NCBI GenBank assembly: GCA_025765615.1
Contig: JAIVFJ010000024.1
Location: forward strand, 372,001-436,000
DNA length: 64,000 nucleotides
Reading direction: 5' to 3'
Source of the DNA: Zopfochytrium polystomum
Lineage: Eukaryota; Chytridiomycota; Chytridiomycetes; Chytridiales; Chytridiaceae
This document shows positions 9,342-22,930 of this stretch, one piece after another (position 1 is the stretch's first letter; every line of letters begins with the position of its first letter). Both the position numbers and the translations under genes were made by a program. Under the pieces are notes generated by a model, which searched no databases, was not told where the DNA came from, and saw nothing but the letters and a program-made list of their open reading frames with translations.

Positions 9342-10722
9342 TGTGAGACTACACTGAGGTCTCAGTGATAAAGTCTAGGGATTTTATTCACAAAAACAAG
9401 CGTACCTGTCATAAAACTGCAAGGATTGGGACCCCTATTATTATTCCCAGTTCTTTAGTTTCCAAGGCGTTATCAAAGTGTACTTGCAGCTAACCCGTCT
9501 TTATTATTGGGCCTGCTTTTACTACTTTCGTCTTAACAGTTTCTGTTGCACCAGGGTTTTCTCAACATATTTTCTTTTTTGGTGACTAACGGAGACTGCC
9601 CGACTGCCTAGGAAGGGGTGCCTGACAGGCTGTACCCCAAGCCTGCCTAATTTATTATTTATTTCGGCACTTGTACATACACGCATAGGGTTGGGGGGAC
9701 TTAGAGCATTTGTGGTGGATGCTCCAAGTCAGGGGGTTGACTTGCCAATTTTCTCTCTCTCTGTTTTTGGGCCATTTCTCTTTTTCCTTTTTTCTTCAAT
9801 CTGATTTCTGTCCTTTGGCACCAATACAGAGTCCCTTCAAATCCATCTGGCTCATGGAGGTGAGGTAGTGAGAGGTTGTACACACCCAGGTGAGTACATG
9901 GTCCCTTTGGGGGCTTCTCTTAAGGGGCCACGGGTGGGGAATGCAGCCCACCACCGACTGTGTGACACTGCTGGCTCTGTGTTGGAGTGAAGATCACGGG
10001 CACTCGCCTGCTGCAGGGGCGACGGTGATGGCATTGTCAACCTTGTGAGGGTGCTGGTGGCTGGTAGCACAGTCCTGACACCTGAGAGTTCGATCTGCAA
10101 GTGCCTGCCTCAGTCCTATTGCTGTGAGAGTGAGATGTGTGAGTACAAGTGCAATGCGATAAAGGCTGTTGGTCGAGTGATCGTGCCAACACAGTCCAGC
10201 AGGGTGCGTGTACAATTGCAGGTGTTTCTGCATGCAAGTTCCCTGCTGGCGACCTTCTGACCCATACATAGTGGACTCCCTTCTCTCTCTCCCCCCTGTC
10301 ACTGGCAACGACAAGGGCTCCTGCAGCACTGTCTGCGACGAGGGGCACTAGGTCGTGCCCTGTCTGTCCTGTTGGTATTAACTCCTCCTGTTGTATTTGA
10401 GATTAGGTTCCTGAGAGAAAAACCCCTGTTCCCCTCTTCTCTCTCTTTATTTTGCGGTTGTGTTGCGCCCTCAGGAGTGCCCTTCTGTTTCCCCTCACAT
10501 CGGCCTGCAGCCACGCGAGTAATCAGTGCTCCAGCACCAATCCCTCAGAGGATTGTCCCTCTGAACGTTCAATCTTTGTGTTTGAGATCCCTGTCAGACA
10601 GATCAGTAGGGTTGAAACACCCCCTAGACAACAGCCCAATAAAGTTAGTTTTAGCCTATTATTTACTTTCCCTCACTCTAGGGCCCAGATCCCAGGGTCA
10701 AAGGAGTGAGTATAGTCTCACA
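9342..10722 (+). repeat. LTR-like repeat family B, 1.38 kb, non-coding
   Basis: Begins TGTGAGACTA and ends TAGTCTCACA, a perfect 10-bp inverted terminal pair. It is an inverted copy of 54701-56154. It contains AATAAA near 10640, TAA-rich tracts near 9650 and no coding frame with recognisable similarity. Flanks (gttc / ggga) are not a target duplication, so this copy may have recombined. Best read as a solo LTR, but a TG..CA-ended non-autonomous element is possible. Confidence 0.7.
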
Positions 10723-11601
10723 GGGATCAAAGTGTATCAGTGTCTCCAACTTTGTGCGAATGTTGCTTTTCCCTACTTTGAAGATTTGCAACCAACCCAA
10801 AAAGAGAAGCAAGGGGTGGAGGGAGGCTACAGCCCCCCTTCCTTGGGGTCACTGGGAGCGAGGAGCCAACTGAAATGATATATTGGTTAATGATTTTGCA
10901 AAGTCAATGGGCTGTTGTCTATCTATCAATCAATGACTGCCTCTTTGTTTGAACTAAAGTCAACGGGCTGTTTGTGTTTCTCCCTCTGGGCTCTGTGAGC
11001 ACTTTGGAACCAGTGCCCAAATGTCTGTTGCAGTCAACAGGCTGTCAGTCTTCCTGTTGCAGTCAATTGGGTTGCTGCATGAGCAGCCAAAGGCCACAAG
11101 GGCACCACTCAGTTTGTTGGAGGTTCCAGGTTTGCCAGTGTGGCTGTGCTGAAAGACTGCGACTTCTCTCTCTTTCTGTCCTTCTTTGTCTGTCAGTGTG
11201 TCAGTGGCTTGGGGCTAACACCCCAAGCTTTGTTGGTCACTCTCCACATGGCCTGCCACGCAATGTTCCTTGTGGCATGCCACTCTCCTTTCAATCCAGG
11301 GACAGATTGCCTGTGTGTGGGACAACCAATATCCATTGAAGGCTTTGTCTTTAATCCTTTTTTCTCTTCTTCCTTTTTTTTTTTTTTTTTTTTTTGGCAA
11401 GGATTGCTCGGAAGTCGAAGGGCCTCCCCTTGTAACTTTGAAAAAATCATTTTTGTTTCCTTTTTCTCTTCGATTTTCTCTGGTCGTTCTCCCTCGTCAC
11501 TCACAGTGTCTGCTGAGGTGGTCCTTCTCGTTTCTTTGCATCCGTCGTTGTTTTTGTCGTTGAAGTCTGAGGCCGACATATAAAATTGTATTTTGTCACA
11601 G
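10723..11601. other. Intergenic, upstream of CAS1
   Basis: No gene recognised. A T tract of about 25 bases lies at 11371-11395 and further pyrimidine-rich sequence at 11440-11480, plausibly part of the CAS1 promoter or leader. Confidence 0.5.
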
Positions 11602-14600
11602 ATGTCACCTACACCGACCGATCGCGATCGAACACCTCAGACGGCTGTAGATTCGCTCAGAGTCGCCGTCGCAGATGTTGAAAAACCACTGACCGAAGAG
11701 CCGACCAATGGCTCTGGCGACGACAGAGCAATTTCCGTCAACGGCAATGGTAGTGCTTCGGAAGTGGCATCCATTCGAACAAAGAACCGACATCAAATCA
11801 GGGCTCTCTTGGGGCAATTGATTGAGACAACGTGGAATGGACTGGTCGTGGTCTGTGTTATTGCGGTTCTAGTAACGGCTGGGATCCGCCTGGTAGGCGG
11901 ATATCAACGTGAGAAAATATTTGGACAATATAACACGCTCATCAATTTAATTGTTTCTTCTGCCTCAACAAACGGTTTCAATCGTCATACTCGCTCAATA
12001 GCCCTATTATACGGCTATCCGGATTGCTCGGCTCAGCTTTTGTCTGGGCAGTGGCGGGATGGACGCGACTGGAGTGGCGCTCCAAAGTCTCGTTGGACAG
12101 TCGACTCCTGTTTTATGGCTTCGTACACCCCTCCAGACATTGGCCGTTGCCTTGCTGGAAAGCATGAAGATGTGTCCAAAATTCGAATATCCTTCGCTGG
12201 TGATTCAAATACGCGAAATCTCTTCCATGTCTTCCGCGCTCGCATGGACCCCCTGCGGTTTCTTATGCCCAGAAATATCAGTGCGACTGAGGGAGCTCGC
12301 CATTCCCACATATTAGACCCCGAGCCTTCAAAGGACTCTCCACAGATTGAATTTTACTGGGACCCTTTTCTGAACAATTCGGAAACCCGCTTAATTTTCT
12401 CCAATTCCCAAGAAGATGCACCTCGTCGCCTCACAATGTTTGTGCTTGGAGTTGGGCACTGGTTCGTGAGTTTTAGTTCCTCGGACACGTCGGTCAACTT
12501 GGATGTGTTCAAGACGCGAATGGGTTCGTTGCTCGAGAGTATCGAGCGATTTAATGCAGATCGCTCGTCGACATCCACTGTGTCCAGTCCTCCATTGCGA
12601 ACAGTCATCCGTTTGGTTTCTCCGCTTTTCGAACAGCGATTGTCAGAGTCTCGGGCGCGGAAAATGACCAATGCTGCCGTCACACCATACAACCGGTATC
12701 TGTATTCTCTGATAAACAACGACGAGGGAAACCAACAGCGGATGTCGGATAACGCTCATACTCATACTATTCTGAATATACCTGCTTACGCGATGCAACT
12801 CTCCTCTATTGATCGCTCAGCGGACGGACTGCATTTTAACCTGGAGGCTTTGAATGCGGAGGTGGATCTGCTTCTGCAAGAGCTATGTAATCCAGTTCTT
12901 TTTCCGGGTGCCTCGACCTCCTTAGGCAATGATGAGAGCCAAGTCGGGACTGGGTTTGTTGGAAGGTGGGATAGAACCTCCTGCTGCGTCCAGTATAAGA
13001 AACCGAACTGGAAGGCGCTGTTTACGTTATTCCTAGCGTTTTTATTTGGACCGTGCGCCTTCGCGGCGAGGAAACTTATCGGTAATCCTTGTGCGGCCTG
13101 TAGACCCCGTTAACTTTTGGTTCCTGCAAGGAGTGTCCCGACTGCCACGCCCTCTGGAGCCAATATTTCCAGGCGAGAAGACCTCCTTCGCTGTAATGAT
13201 TCTTTGGATTACCTTAACCGCCTGCTTCACCGTCGATCGAACTTCTCTTTTCGCAAAGACGAATAAAGTCTTTGACGTTTACGAGTTTTGGATACTGAAT
13301 GCGCTTTGGGTTATTCCTGGTCTTCTGACGTTAAAACGAGAGAAGGACTCAACATTTTTAAATCGATATCAAACAGACGAATGGAAAGGCTGGATGCAGG
13401 TACTGAGCCCCATCACTCCCTTATTACTTTTCCAACATGTCGTAACTTTGTTATCAGTTCGCAATACTTATTTATCACTACACGGGAGCATCTGCCGTCC
13501 TGCCTGTCTACTCCTTCATTCGATTTCTCGTTGCAAGCTATCTTTTTATGACTGGATTTGGACACTTCACATTCTTCATAACTAAGAAGAGCTTTTCGCT
13601 GCGGCGAGTGATGCAGGTACTGATTCGTTTGAATTTGTTATCCGTCGCTCTCTCGTACGCTATGTCGTCAGACACTGCATTTTATTACTTCGGGCCGCTC
13701 GTGTCCTTCTGGTTCATCGCAGTGTATCTTACAATGGCGATATTGCAATCAGTGAACGATTTGGGTAGCATATGGCTCCCCATTAAGCTGCTGATTTCTG
13801 CTGCCATCTGCTACTTCATTATCAACGATGCCTATTTTCTTCCCTTCGTACTGAACAAAATCGGCGGGTCACTCCTGGGGCTCCACTGGGATGTGAAGGA
13901 GGCTATGTTTAGGCTTGGTCTCGATCCATGGGCGGTTCATGGTGGCATGGCAACAGCCTACGTCTATCTTCGACTGAAAGAAAGTAAATGGACGTCCGGA
14001 TATCTCTCTCCATTGACGCATTTCTTGTCCAACGGTTTCTCCAATCGCTCTTATGAACGTGTGTCGGCAAGCGTTCAGGCCGATAGCCAAATTTCAATGT
14101 CGCCTCTTCCAATAGCCTCCACCCAGCCTCGGCGGAGCAACGGTGAAGCCAAGCCCATGTCGTATCTTCACCGACTTTGGAACCTCAGCCTACCCCTCGG
14201 TGCACTTTTTCTCATCATGCTTGCATCTACATACGGCTTTCCTCGTGCCGCGTCGAAACAGCTCCGGAACATCGTGCATCGCCACAGCTCGATCTTGCTT
14301 ATAATTTGTTATGTGATTGCACGTAATGCGACGCCTCAACTTCGGGAAACATCATCATTATGGTTTCGTTGGATTGGCACGTTCAGCCTCGAGACCTTCA
14401 TTTTACAGTTCCACTTTTGGCTTGCCGGTGACACCAGAGGCATCTGGCGACCTTTGACACCAGTGGCCGCAACCCCCAGTTACCCCACCATGCCTATTGT
14501 TGATGATATCACACGACAGTCGTCTGGCATCGTCAAGGCAACGGATGCGGTTGTTGCGACAGTTGCCTTTCTGGCCTTGTCTAAGGCAGTTGGAGATTGC

Positions 14601-14825
14601 AGCGCCGTTCTTGTGGAAGCTGTGGTTGGACCAGACCCGCCTCGGGGAGCAAAGAAGTCGTCAAATGCTGTAGAGATAAGCCCAAGCCGGCAGCAGCGGG
14701 AAGCAAATTCTTCGTCTGCTTCTCCTTCGGCATCGCAGAAAGCCGACGCGTGGGCGGACGAACGCAATATTTTGGGCAGAGTTGGAGTACTCTTTGCAGT
14801 GATGGTATTTTTTAATTGGTTGTAA
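11602..14825 (+). CDS. CAS1: Cas1p/CASD1-type O-acetyltransferase
   Basis: Three exons, 11602-13081, 13131-13399 and 13458-14825, give 1,038 aa. The first transmembrane helix is near residues 75-95. A luminal SGNH/PC-esterase-like domain follows with GDSNTRN (nucleophile Ser) and DGLHF (Asp/His pair). After a second helix comes a multi-pass acyltransferase domain with family landmarks WKGWMQ, LIYHYTGAS, FMTGFGHFTFF, IARNATPQLR and SLETFILQFHFWL. This family acetylates polysaccharides or sialic acid in the Golgi; Cryptococcus Cas1p acts on capsular glucuronoxylomannan. Here a cell-wall or secreted glycan is the likely substrate (inference). The ATG at 11602 is the first in frame. Both introns are about 50-60 bp, and the joins recreate conserved sequence across each boundary. 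The last ~100 residues are Ser/Ala-rich with a final hydrophobic stretch. Confidence 0.93.
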
Positions 14826-15931
14826 TATTAATATTGGACTTGTTGCTGCATTATTTTTATGATTTACGTTGGGAGAATATCAGCATGGCCTGGTGGTACA
14901 AGCGTTAGAGCAAGGAGGCTGGGCTAGTAATCATGCAGCGACGAGATGCTGGCACCCTGACTCTTCAAAAACCAGCCAAGAAGGCAACTGACCCCTTGAG
15001 GAACTTCTGTCAAGCAAGCAGCGGGATGAAAGACCGAGGTTATGCCATCTCTCTTCCGTTTGTCCGTCCCTCGTCGCCTCAATAGTCCACCATCGGCTGC
15101 CGGCATCCTCCGCTGGACGGATCACACTGGTGCCGTCCCGAACCTCCTGTTTTTGAAGTCGCCGCTCTGACCACTCCGCGCCCCAACGGAGCGCACACCC
15201 GCGGCGGTAACACCGATGACACTCGCACACACAACAATCTGCAAAGCACACCTCGACGCACACCTCGACACTCTTGGACCAAGGGGCTACAACGCCTCCG
15301 GAATTTCTGTCAGGCTACCCGTACCTGTAGGGCGTGTGGACCAACACTATTCCCGCAAAGAACAACGATCGCAATCAGGCATTCCCCTAGGAAAGGAGCG
15401 ACGGACGCCTGGGCCTGATTCGCGCTAATCAACAAATTTGAAAGCGGTTGCCTCTTGGTGGCCAAGAACTTCTACAGTGAAAGTATCTCACTCCGCTGGT
15501 CGTTGTGGCTCTGACGCACCAATTCCTACAGTCACGTGAGAGCATCGAGAAATCCTTCACGCCAATCATTGGTTTTTCCTGTCTCTTTTCTTTTTTTCAT
15601 ATGTAATATACAGAAACAAATTTTCCGGTCCAAAAGAGTGAGTGTGTGTGTGTGGGTGGGAAGGCCAAATCCTACACTGTGACGAGTCCTGCGGTGCCAA
15701 AAACCTACCCTCCGAACATCGCTACCCAAACACGCTCCTCCTTCATACGAGTGGGTGCTTCGAAGGCCCCTTCGTGCCCTCCCAGACTTCCTCGCTTGGA
15801 GGGTCCTGCCGAGTGGATGGGTGATTTCGTCGTGCGATTACCTGCAAGCCAACATTACTTACCGACAAAATTTTCTTGACTCGTTCCTTGTCTCGTGATT
15901 GCACAAACCCAATGCCCACCCCACCCGAAGA
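14826..15931. other. Intergenic between CAS1 and EPL1
   Basis: No protein gene supported. At about 14885-14912 ggcctggtggtacaagcgttagagc resembles a tRNA A-box region, but no B box follows at the right distance, so at most a degenerate tRNA-derived SINE. A GT microsatellite lies at 15640-15657. Confidence 0.45.
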
Positions 15932-18900
15932 ATGCCTGCCCCCAGCGGCGCCGCCTTTGGTTCGCTGCGGTCACGGAAAGTCGACCTGAAGAAGCCGCTG
16001 CCGGTCCTGCGATGGTCGGACTGCCCAGATCTGGACGAGTCTGCCTCGCTCAATCGCGCAATTCCGGTTGTGGCGACGGGTGTAGAAAAAGAGGAGGAGG
16101 ATGTAGGATTTTTGACTTTCTGGCTTGTCTTCACCTGCTCAATGAATTGTCACTCCATTGTTGCACAAACACTCGCCACAACAGGAACATCATTTGAAGG
16201 TTGCTCTAAATGCTAACGAGGCGGGAGTGAACAAAGCAACTTTGTTCATTCCTACTCCGGATGCCTCTCGTCTTATATCCGACTACGACAAATTCTATAG
16301 GCCGACCTTTTCTATCACTAAGTCTCTTATCAAATTTTCCGCGCACGTCGAGGACCTTATTGGCTGCTCCTACTGTCTGGACGAGGAGGATGATGAGTTC
16401 TTGGCTGACTACCGCACCAAGTGCAAGGAGAGGATTGATGATCTCACTCCCGCGGATGAGCTTTCCGACGATTTGTTTGAGCTCCTGATGACAGGGCTTG
16501 AGCGCGTCGGTGGAGAGAAAGTGAGATTCTTTGCCGGTTTGCTTGCCATTATCGTTTAACTTCTGGTCAGTTTCAGCTTGTCAACGATCCTGTAACTTGG
16601 GAGGAGGCCGTGACTTACATGAAGCAAAATGAACCGTTCCTACATTATCCGGAGTCGGCGTTCAAAATGGTTTTTACGCATTGGCAGCGTCGCCGCTACC
16701 GGAGGAAACCCGGTGGTGGTCCTATAATGCCGACTGTGAAGGTACTTTTAGCGTCTTTTTTAGCCGCTGTCTGAAGTTTTGTCTAGTTGGACGAGATTGG
16801 ACCGAATCCAGAAAGCGATCCCTACATTTGCTTTCGAAGACGGGAGATTCGACCCGTACGAAAATCAAAACGTCCCGACACGGGCTCCCTAGATAAGTTG
16901 AGACGACTTCGGGACGATCTTTGCCGCGTCCGCACTCTACTTGAGTATGTGGCAGAACGGGAACACGCCAAGAAGGAAGCCCTCTTGTTGGAGAAGATGA
17001 TTTTTGAGCAGCGAGTTTTAGTTCGCAAGATCAAAAAGAAGCTTGGTGTGTCAACAACCGAACGAGATTTGGAACTGGCGTCCGACGCTCGGAAGAAGAA
17101 AAAGGGAGATGAAATCCGGTAAGTTTATTTACTCAATTTATTTGGCAACTGCTCACCTCATCCCCACTTCAGAGCAACCAAAATTAAAATTCCTTTGCAA
17201 AAGCTTAAGGAAGCCGGAGGCACCGGGGATGGATCTGAAGCTCAGGCATCTGATCCTCACGCTGTTTTGAGTGAAACTGCGGTGATCGAAGCCCAGGTGA
17301 AAAAGCGTAAACTACAGGATGAAAAGGAGGGCTGGCTGGATCTAACAGAGGTTTGTGTGTCACTAAGAGGTCTTTAGAGCTAACAATGCTTAGGATCCAT
17401 TTTGTCCTTTGCTTCGAACTGGAATCGAGCGCCGCCTTTACATTCGTGATCTCCCCTTACACCTCCCACTCTCTGCCCCATCACTGCCGTCGCCACCTCC
17501 CACAGTCCATTCGTCTCAAGACAGTTCGTCTGCACCTGAAAGTTTCACCAGAGCACCCCAGCGACTACGATTTGCTCGACGGCGCGTTGGCCGAGGAGGA
17601 AGAATATGCATCGATCGACATATTCGACAGGCAGATTGGCTTCATGGCTTTGGAAGTGGTGCCGTATTTGTGAACTCAGTCGAGGAGGAGAAATGGATGG
17701 CACGAGCAAGAAGATGGCAGTTTGATGATAGTGATGAGGAGATCGAAGATTTAGCAATCGAGCTGGACGAGTCAGCGAGGTACAGGTCTCAATGCGTATG
17801 TGTGGTTGGTTTGTTTACGCGGATGTTTAGTGTCCTGGCATTCCGCGCCTTCCACCTAGCACCAAACAACGACGATATTTATTCACTTATGGCGAAACCG
17901 GCCTTTCCCGACCAGATTAATCCAAAACCCATCATCGACCCATCTTCGAGACCAATTCTTCAGCCTCCCGTTGTAACTCGAAGTGGCATACCATCAGCAC
18001 CCCCCCTGGCACAGAACAGCCACGGGTCAACCGCAGCTCCCACACTTACTGCGCCAAGCGTCTCCCACACAACCCCCATTCTCCAGCAATCGATTCCCAG
18101 CACGCCCGGTCCATCCACAGTCGCGAGCAGCACCAACGTTACCACCACGCCTGGTCCGTCCTCTAGCAAGAAAAAGTTGAAGGAACCAAAAAACGGCACT
18201 GCTCCAACGAATCAAACTCCCGTCGCTGCTCAAACAATAGTGGCGAGCAAAACGAAGAAGCAGCAGCCGCTTACTGATGATCGCCATCCTCCTGTTCGCC
18301 CCCATCCCCAAGATGGCTTGGACCGGCAAGCCGCTGAAAGAGCTGGACTAACTCAACAAGTTTGAATCGTTTCCGTACACGCTTTTGGCTTGCTTCCTTC
18401 TAAACCTGCTCTCTTAGCAAATTATGCTGTTACAGCGACAGCAACATATGCGGAACGGCCAAATTGCCTCTACCTTAGCGAGCGCGGGAGTATCCCCTGG
18501 CACCACAAGCGGCCAGTTACCGAAGGGACCGACGCCAGCGGAATTGCAGCAAATATTGTCGGGTGAAATCCCTCCAAATTATTCCCCGCAAATGGCAGAA
18601 TTCATAAAAGAGCAATACCGGCAACGTTTTATTCAACACAAGGTGATTTTTTTATCCATCTTATTTTCCACGTAATTCTGACTACCCTTTCTAGCTAATG
18701 CAACAGCATGCGGCACTCGGTTTGGCAAATGGGGTGATGAATGGCGCCGGCCCAAGCGGACTATCGGGTGCAGCCCACCCGTCTCCACTTTCTCCGGGTG
18801 TCCCAATGGCAAACGCAGTGCCTATGAGCCCCGGCCACCTTGGCACGGCAGGAATGGGTATGCCGAATGGCATGAATGGAATGCTTTCGAGCCCAGCAAA

Positions 18901-19330
18901 CGCGATTCGCCTCTTGCAATACCAGCAGCTTCAAATGCAAGCGCAAGCGGCAGCTGCTGCTGCAGCTGCTTCGAGTAATCCTTCGGGCGGAGGCGCTTCT
19001 GTGGTAAATCTCTCACCATCGCCAGCCCCGCCAACAGTCCCAATGTCGCCAACGACAAACTCGTCTTCCCCAGCAGCTACCCCACCAGTGTACATACAAC
19101 ACATGCTGATGAATAAAGGTGTCGTTCTCAATGGAGGGAACGGCTCCTCTCCCCTTCAAACTTCATCCTCCACTCAGCCACCATCCCTCTCTCAAAGTCA
19201 GCTGCTGCAACAGCAGCAACCTATTCGTGCCGGACCGGGAAAAATTGCATTGGACGGGACGGGACCCTCTGCCGATGTTATCGATGCAACTTCCGCCATT
19301 AATGGAAATCTTGCTCGAGGAATCTCGTAA
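15932..19330 (+). CDS. EPL1: Enhancer of polycomb-like protein (NuA4/Piccolo subunit)
   Basis: Eight exons by phase: 15932-16102, 16185-16520, 16577-16741, 16787-17118, 17173-17350, 17394-18359, 18418-18642, 18695-19330, giving 1,002 aa. The N-terminal EPcA domain is unmistakable: RSRKVDLKKPLPVLR, VATGVEKEEED joined by splicing to EHHLKVALNAN, FIPTPDAS and NPESDPYICFRRREI, then a basic coiled coil. Exon 6 holds a basic RRRVGRGGRI element. The rest is Pro/Ser/Thr- and Gln-rich low complexity. EPL1 bridges the Esa1 acetyltransferase to nucleosomes in the NuA4 and Piccolo complexes, acetylating H4/H2A in the nucleus. A possible additional intron lies at 17796-17859 (GTATGT..CTAG), but removing it breaks the downstream frame, so it is left in. 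The C-terminal half is much longer and less conserved than in yeast. Confidence 0.92.
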
Positions 19331-20771
19331 TCATGGATAAATCTCCTTAGCATCAAACACTAGCAATTTTGAAGGAAAGGGTCTGTGCGAATCCCGCGTT
19401 GCTGTCCAACAACAACGTTGAAAAAATGCCGTCTTGTGTACATTTCTGGCGCTGACTTCGGTGAGGTTTGGGGCAGATGCAGTCAGGTTTTCGGATATAT
19501 GGGAAACTTCAACACCTCAAGTCTTCCTGTGTTCTTTGGATACGGACCCTCAAATCGGTGGCCGTGCTACTCTCACCACCGACCCCAGCCTGTAATACAC
19601 GCAGTTCCAATTTATATCACTGGTTCTCTAAGCCAGTTCGTTTCCCTTATGGTTCCCTCTTTCCCTCCCTTTTTGTGCAACTCACTGTTCCCCTACTTCT
19701 CTCCGATTCCCATAACGGTAGTAGTCCTACTGGTCTGGCGTGCAGCCTTCGTGGCTCTTATCATCTTTTTGTCCCTTGTTGAATTCTGTTTGATGTTGCC
19801 TTTGTACACTCAAGACTTGGGTCATGTTGATTGTTGGGTTTTGGAGCCAGCCGAAATACACCAAGTCGGCGCTGACACTCACATGCGGACAGCACACACA
19901 TGTTGCAACCGCGTCTCCTCTCCCTCTTACGCTTTCTCTCATGTCAGTTGCTCGCATAAGAGTGTGATCGGCGCCGCCGCCATCCACTGTCCTGTGCTCC
20001 TCCAGCTTGGTTTCAGCCAAATTCCGGCGACAAGTTCAGGCCGCTTGGACGACATGCTTTTCGTCGGTGCCACCGTGCGCACCTCTCAACCAGTTTTCCA
20101 GCTCATACTGGAATATGCCCTGCGCGAATAATATTCAAGGAACAGTGAATATTACAGTGTATTGACGGGGGACTGGCTTTAAGAGAATTTGCCGGGGGAC
20201 TGGCAATGATGGAATTCTATTATCGTTTCCACAAGATGATTTTCAATTTGTGGTCAAAGGTCAATCTACTGTGTTGCAGTAATTTTTGTTGAAATTCGAG
20301 TCCCCAGGCGATGGAAGGCATATGTGACAAGTCAGGTCTGCAATCAACTTCTTTTTTTTCATCACTCTGTCGATTGTCACACGCAGGGGCATATTCCAAC
20401 ACTCCCCCTTGCACACATGCACTTCCTAGACTTCAAACAAAATCCTCCAGAGATAAGAAACTGGGGAAGAGTGCTTGAAGCCCCTGCTCGGCTCAGATGA
20501 AAAACCCAAATCGATTGGCTGATCTGGGAAAACTGTGGCAGGGAAAGGAAGTGAAAATATCTGGGAAAATGCTGCTGGGGAGTGAACTTCAAAAGGGTAG
20601 GAATGAATATACATGAAGAGCTGAATAAGGCAAAAGGTAAAGGAAAGTTTGTCCAGTGCCCTCCCCCTCCCCTTTGGGCCTAACCTGCTGATTCCCTTTG
20701 TGTGCCAGCCGCGCCTTCCACGCGACAGCGTGGTCTGAGTTCTTCTGTTCCTTCTTCTTGATACTCTTTTG
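19331..20771. other. Intergenic 3' of EPL1
   Basis: No gene recognised. Open frames around 19385-20131 lack similarity and codon regularity. From about 20400 to 20771 the sequence is probably 3' flank of the copia remnant that follows. Confidence 0.45.
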
Positions 20772-22703
20772 TCAAATATGTTCCTCACGTCGTTTTGATC
20801 TTGTCTCTAGGATTTTCTTGTGACGTTGCAGGTATCGTCTTGGTTTCTCAGTTGAGTCAACCAGTCCAAGTAGAGTCTGGCCCTTGTAGACCATGTCATG
20901 TCCATGTGGCTTGGTGAAGAGGTCTGCAAGCTGGTCCATCGAGTAGACGTTCTCAACTTGCACAAGTCCTTCCTCAAACAAGTGACTGAATGTGGTGGTA
21001 CTGAAGGCAGATGTGCTTCGAACAATCAGTGTGAAGATCCTTAACTGTCATGTGGATTAATGGTGTGTTGTCCTTGTAGGCAATGATTGGTAGCTTGAGG
21101 GGATGCTGAATCGATAGGTGGAGGTTGTTGATGGCCTCAAGTTCCCAACCAAGCTCACTGAGTGCAATGTACTCCACTGCTGTGGATGAAGTTGGGACAG
21201 TTCCTGATCTTGTTGACTTCCATGCTATGGCTCCCCCTGCTAATAGCACCAGGTATGCTATCTGTGAGTGAGAGTCATGGCGGGCGTTGTACGATGCATC
21301 AGCATAGCCAACAACTTGGTTGTGCTGCAGTGAAGTCCAACTGTGGAGGTGGCCTTGACATACCCCACAACGTTGAGTAGCTTGTGCCAGTGCTGGATGC
21401 ACAGGTCTTGAGCAAAGAAACCAAGCAAGCTGACACTGAGTGCCAGGTCTGGTCTTGTTGACGTTGCAGCGTAGTTGAGGCTGCCAATTACATGAAGGTA
21501 CTCAGTTCTGTCAACGCTCTCCTCACTTGGGTCGGTTGAGTGCCAGTCATGAGGGGTGAGCTTGGTTGTTACCTTGAGTGGTGTGTTGCGAGGTGTCACA
21601 GGTCCGGGCTTAGCCTCAAAGCGTGAGAGGAAGTTCTGGAGGAAGTTAGTCTGATGGAGAAGTTTGAACCACAAATGACTTCCATTGAGAGAATGTAGCT
21701 GAGTTTTCCCAGCTCTCGAAGCTTGAACTCTGTCTTGAGGTCTGCAACAGCCTCCTTGATGGCAGCAGTGAAAGAGTGGAAGGTCGTTGAGGTATGCCAG
21801 AATGAAGCAGAGCCTGCACTTGGTCCAGCACCAGAAGAGGCAGGGGTCTGCCTGGCTCTGAGCAAAGCCTTTTGACGGAAGGTGGAGTGCTAGACGCCAA
21901 TAGCAAGTCTGTCCTGATTGCCTCAGCACGTAGAGACCCTTCAGCAGTAGCCACACTAGTCCAGGGGAAATCAATATGCCAGGTGGTGGTGCCATGTAGA
22001 TCAGTATGTCTAGGATCCTGTACAGGTAGGCTGAGGAGATGTCGATCATCTCCATGTCCCAGCCATCAGGCTGCTGGGTGAACCCACAAGCAACGAGTCG
22101 AGCACAGAACCGTTCAATGGTGCCATCAGGTTTGAACTTAAGCTTGTGGACCCACTTGCAGCTGACGATGTTGGTGTCAGGTGGAGCTACTGACTCCACA
22201 AAGACTCCCATCTTGCGAAGCATATCTGGCTCATACTCTTCAGCCTCCTTCCACTGCTCTGCATGAGGTGATGCCATGGCCTCCTTGTGTGTCAGTGGAT
22301 CCTTGTATCTGTCTGGGGATACTTTAATTGAGTTGGAGTTGACATTGAAGGCGTAAAGGAGTCTGTCTTCATCGTCAGAGTCAGACTCATAGACTGACTG
22401 GATATTGTTGTCATCTAAGTCCTTGTTAGGGTCACATGCAAACAGCACATCTTGCACAACAGGGGCGCTGTCAGCAGGTAGGACTTCGCTTGATGCGGAA
22501 GTGTCCACTTCACCACTGGGCCTGTCAATACCCCTTGCAGATAGAGAACTCAAGATGTCCAGCAAAGCAGGGCCCCCCCAAGCAGTGGCCCTCACCATCC
22601 CAACCCACCTGCTGATGAGCCTCTGCGCTGGACCTGGGCAAATTCTCCAGATTGCTGGGCCCACTGCCCCTTGCGTCACTGGGCAGAAAGGTCTCCAGGG
22701 CAT
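20772..22703 (-). pseudogene. Degenerate Ty1/copia pol (RT-RNase H) fragment
   Basis: Minus-strand similarity to copia reverse transcriptase starts around 22290 (HAEQWKEAEEYE, SCKWVHKLKFKPDG, ARLVACGFTQ). The polymerase box that should read YVDD is LAYLNDL, and the palm region is broken by frameshifts near 21650-21950. Copia RNase H follows: GYADASYNARHDSHSQIAYL, SSTAVEYIALSE, DNTPLIHMT, and DQLADLFTKPHG near 20900. Gag, protease and integrase are missing. A dead element fragment. Confidence 0.82.
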
Positions 22704-22930
22704 CGGCAGTGGCTGGTGCTGAGGCTTCCTGTGTGTAATAGTGGGGGGCGAAGTGAGGTGACGTTAATGGTTTTGAATTGTTTTGGTTGTGAAGAGGGAA
22801 TTTGAAAAGGGAATGGTGTAGAAACGAAAGAATTAGTTTAGTGAAGTTTGGAGTGACTCACCAGGTCAGGTGGAATTGGGTGTTTCCTTGGTTGGCCTGG
22901 CTTCCGCTTAGGGTTGAGGGTATAAAAGCG

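Noticed and set aside
14885..14960. tRNA gene
   Set aside because: An A-box-like stretch is present, but no B box and no cloverleaf could be drawn.
17796..17859. Extra intron in EPL1 (GTATGT..CTAG)
   Set aside because: Splice motifs look acceptable, but excision shifts the downstream frame, which is otherwise open for 500 bp; left unspliced pending RNA data.
19385..20131. 248-codon plus-strand ORF downstream of EPL1
   Set aside because: No ATG at the start of the frame, no recognisable domain, erratic hydrophobic composition.
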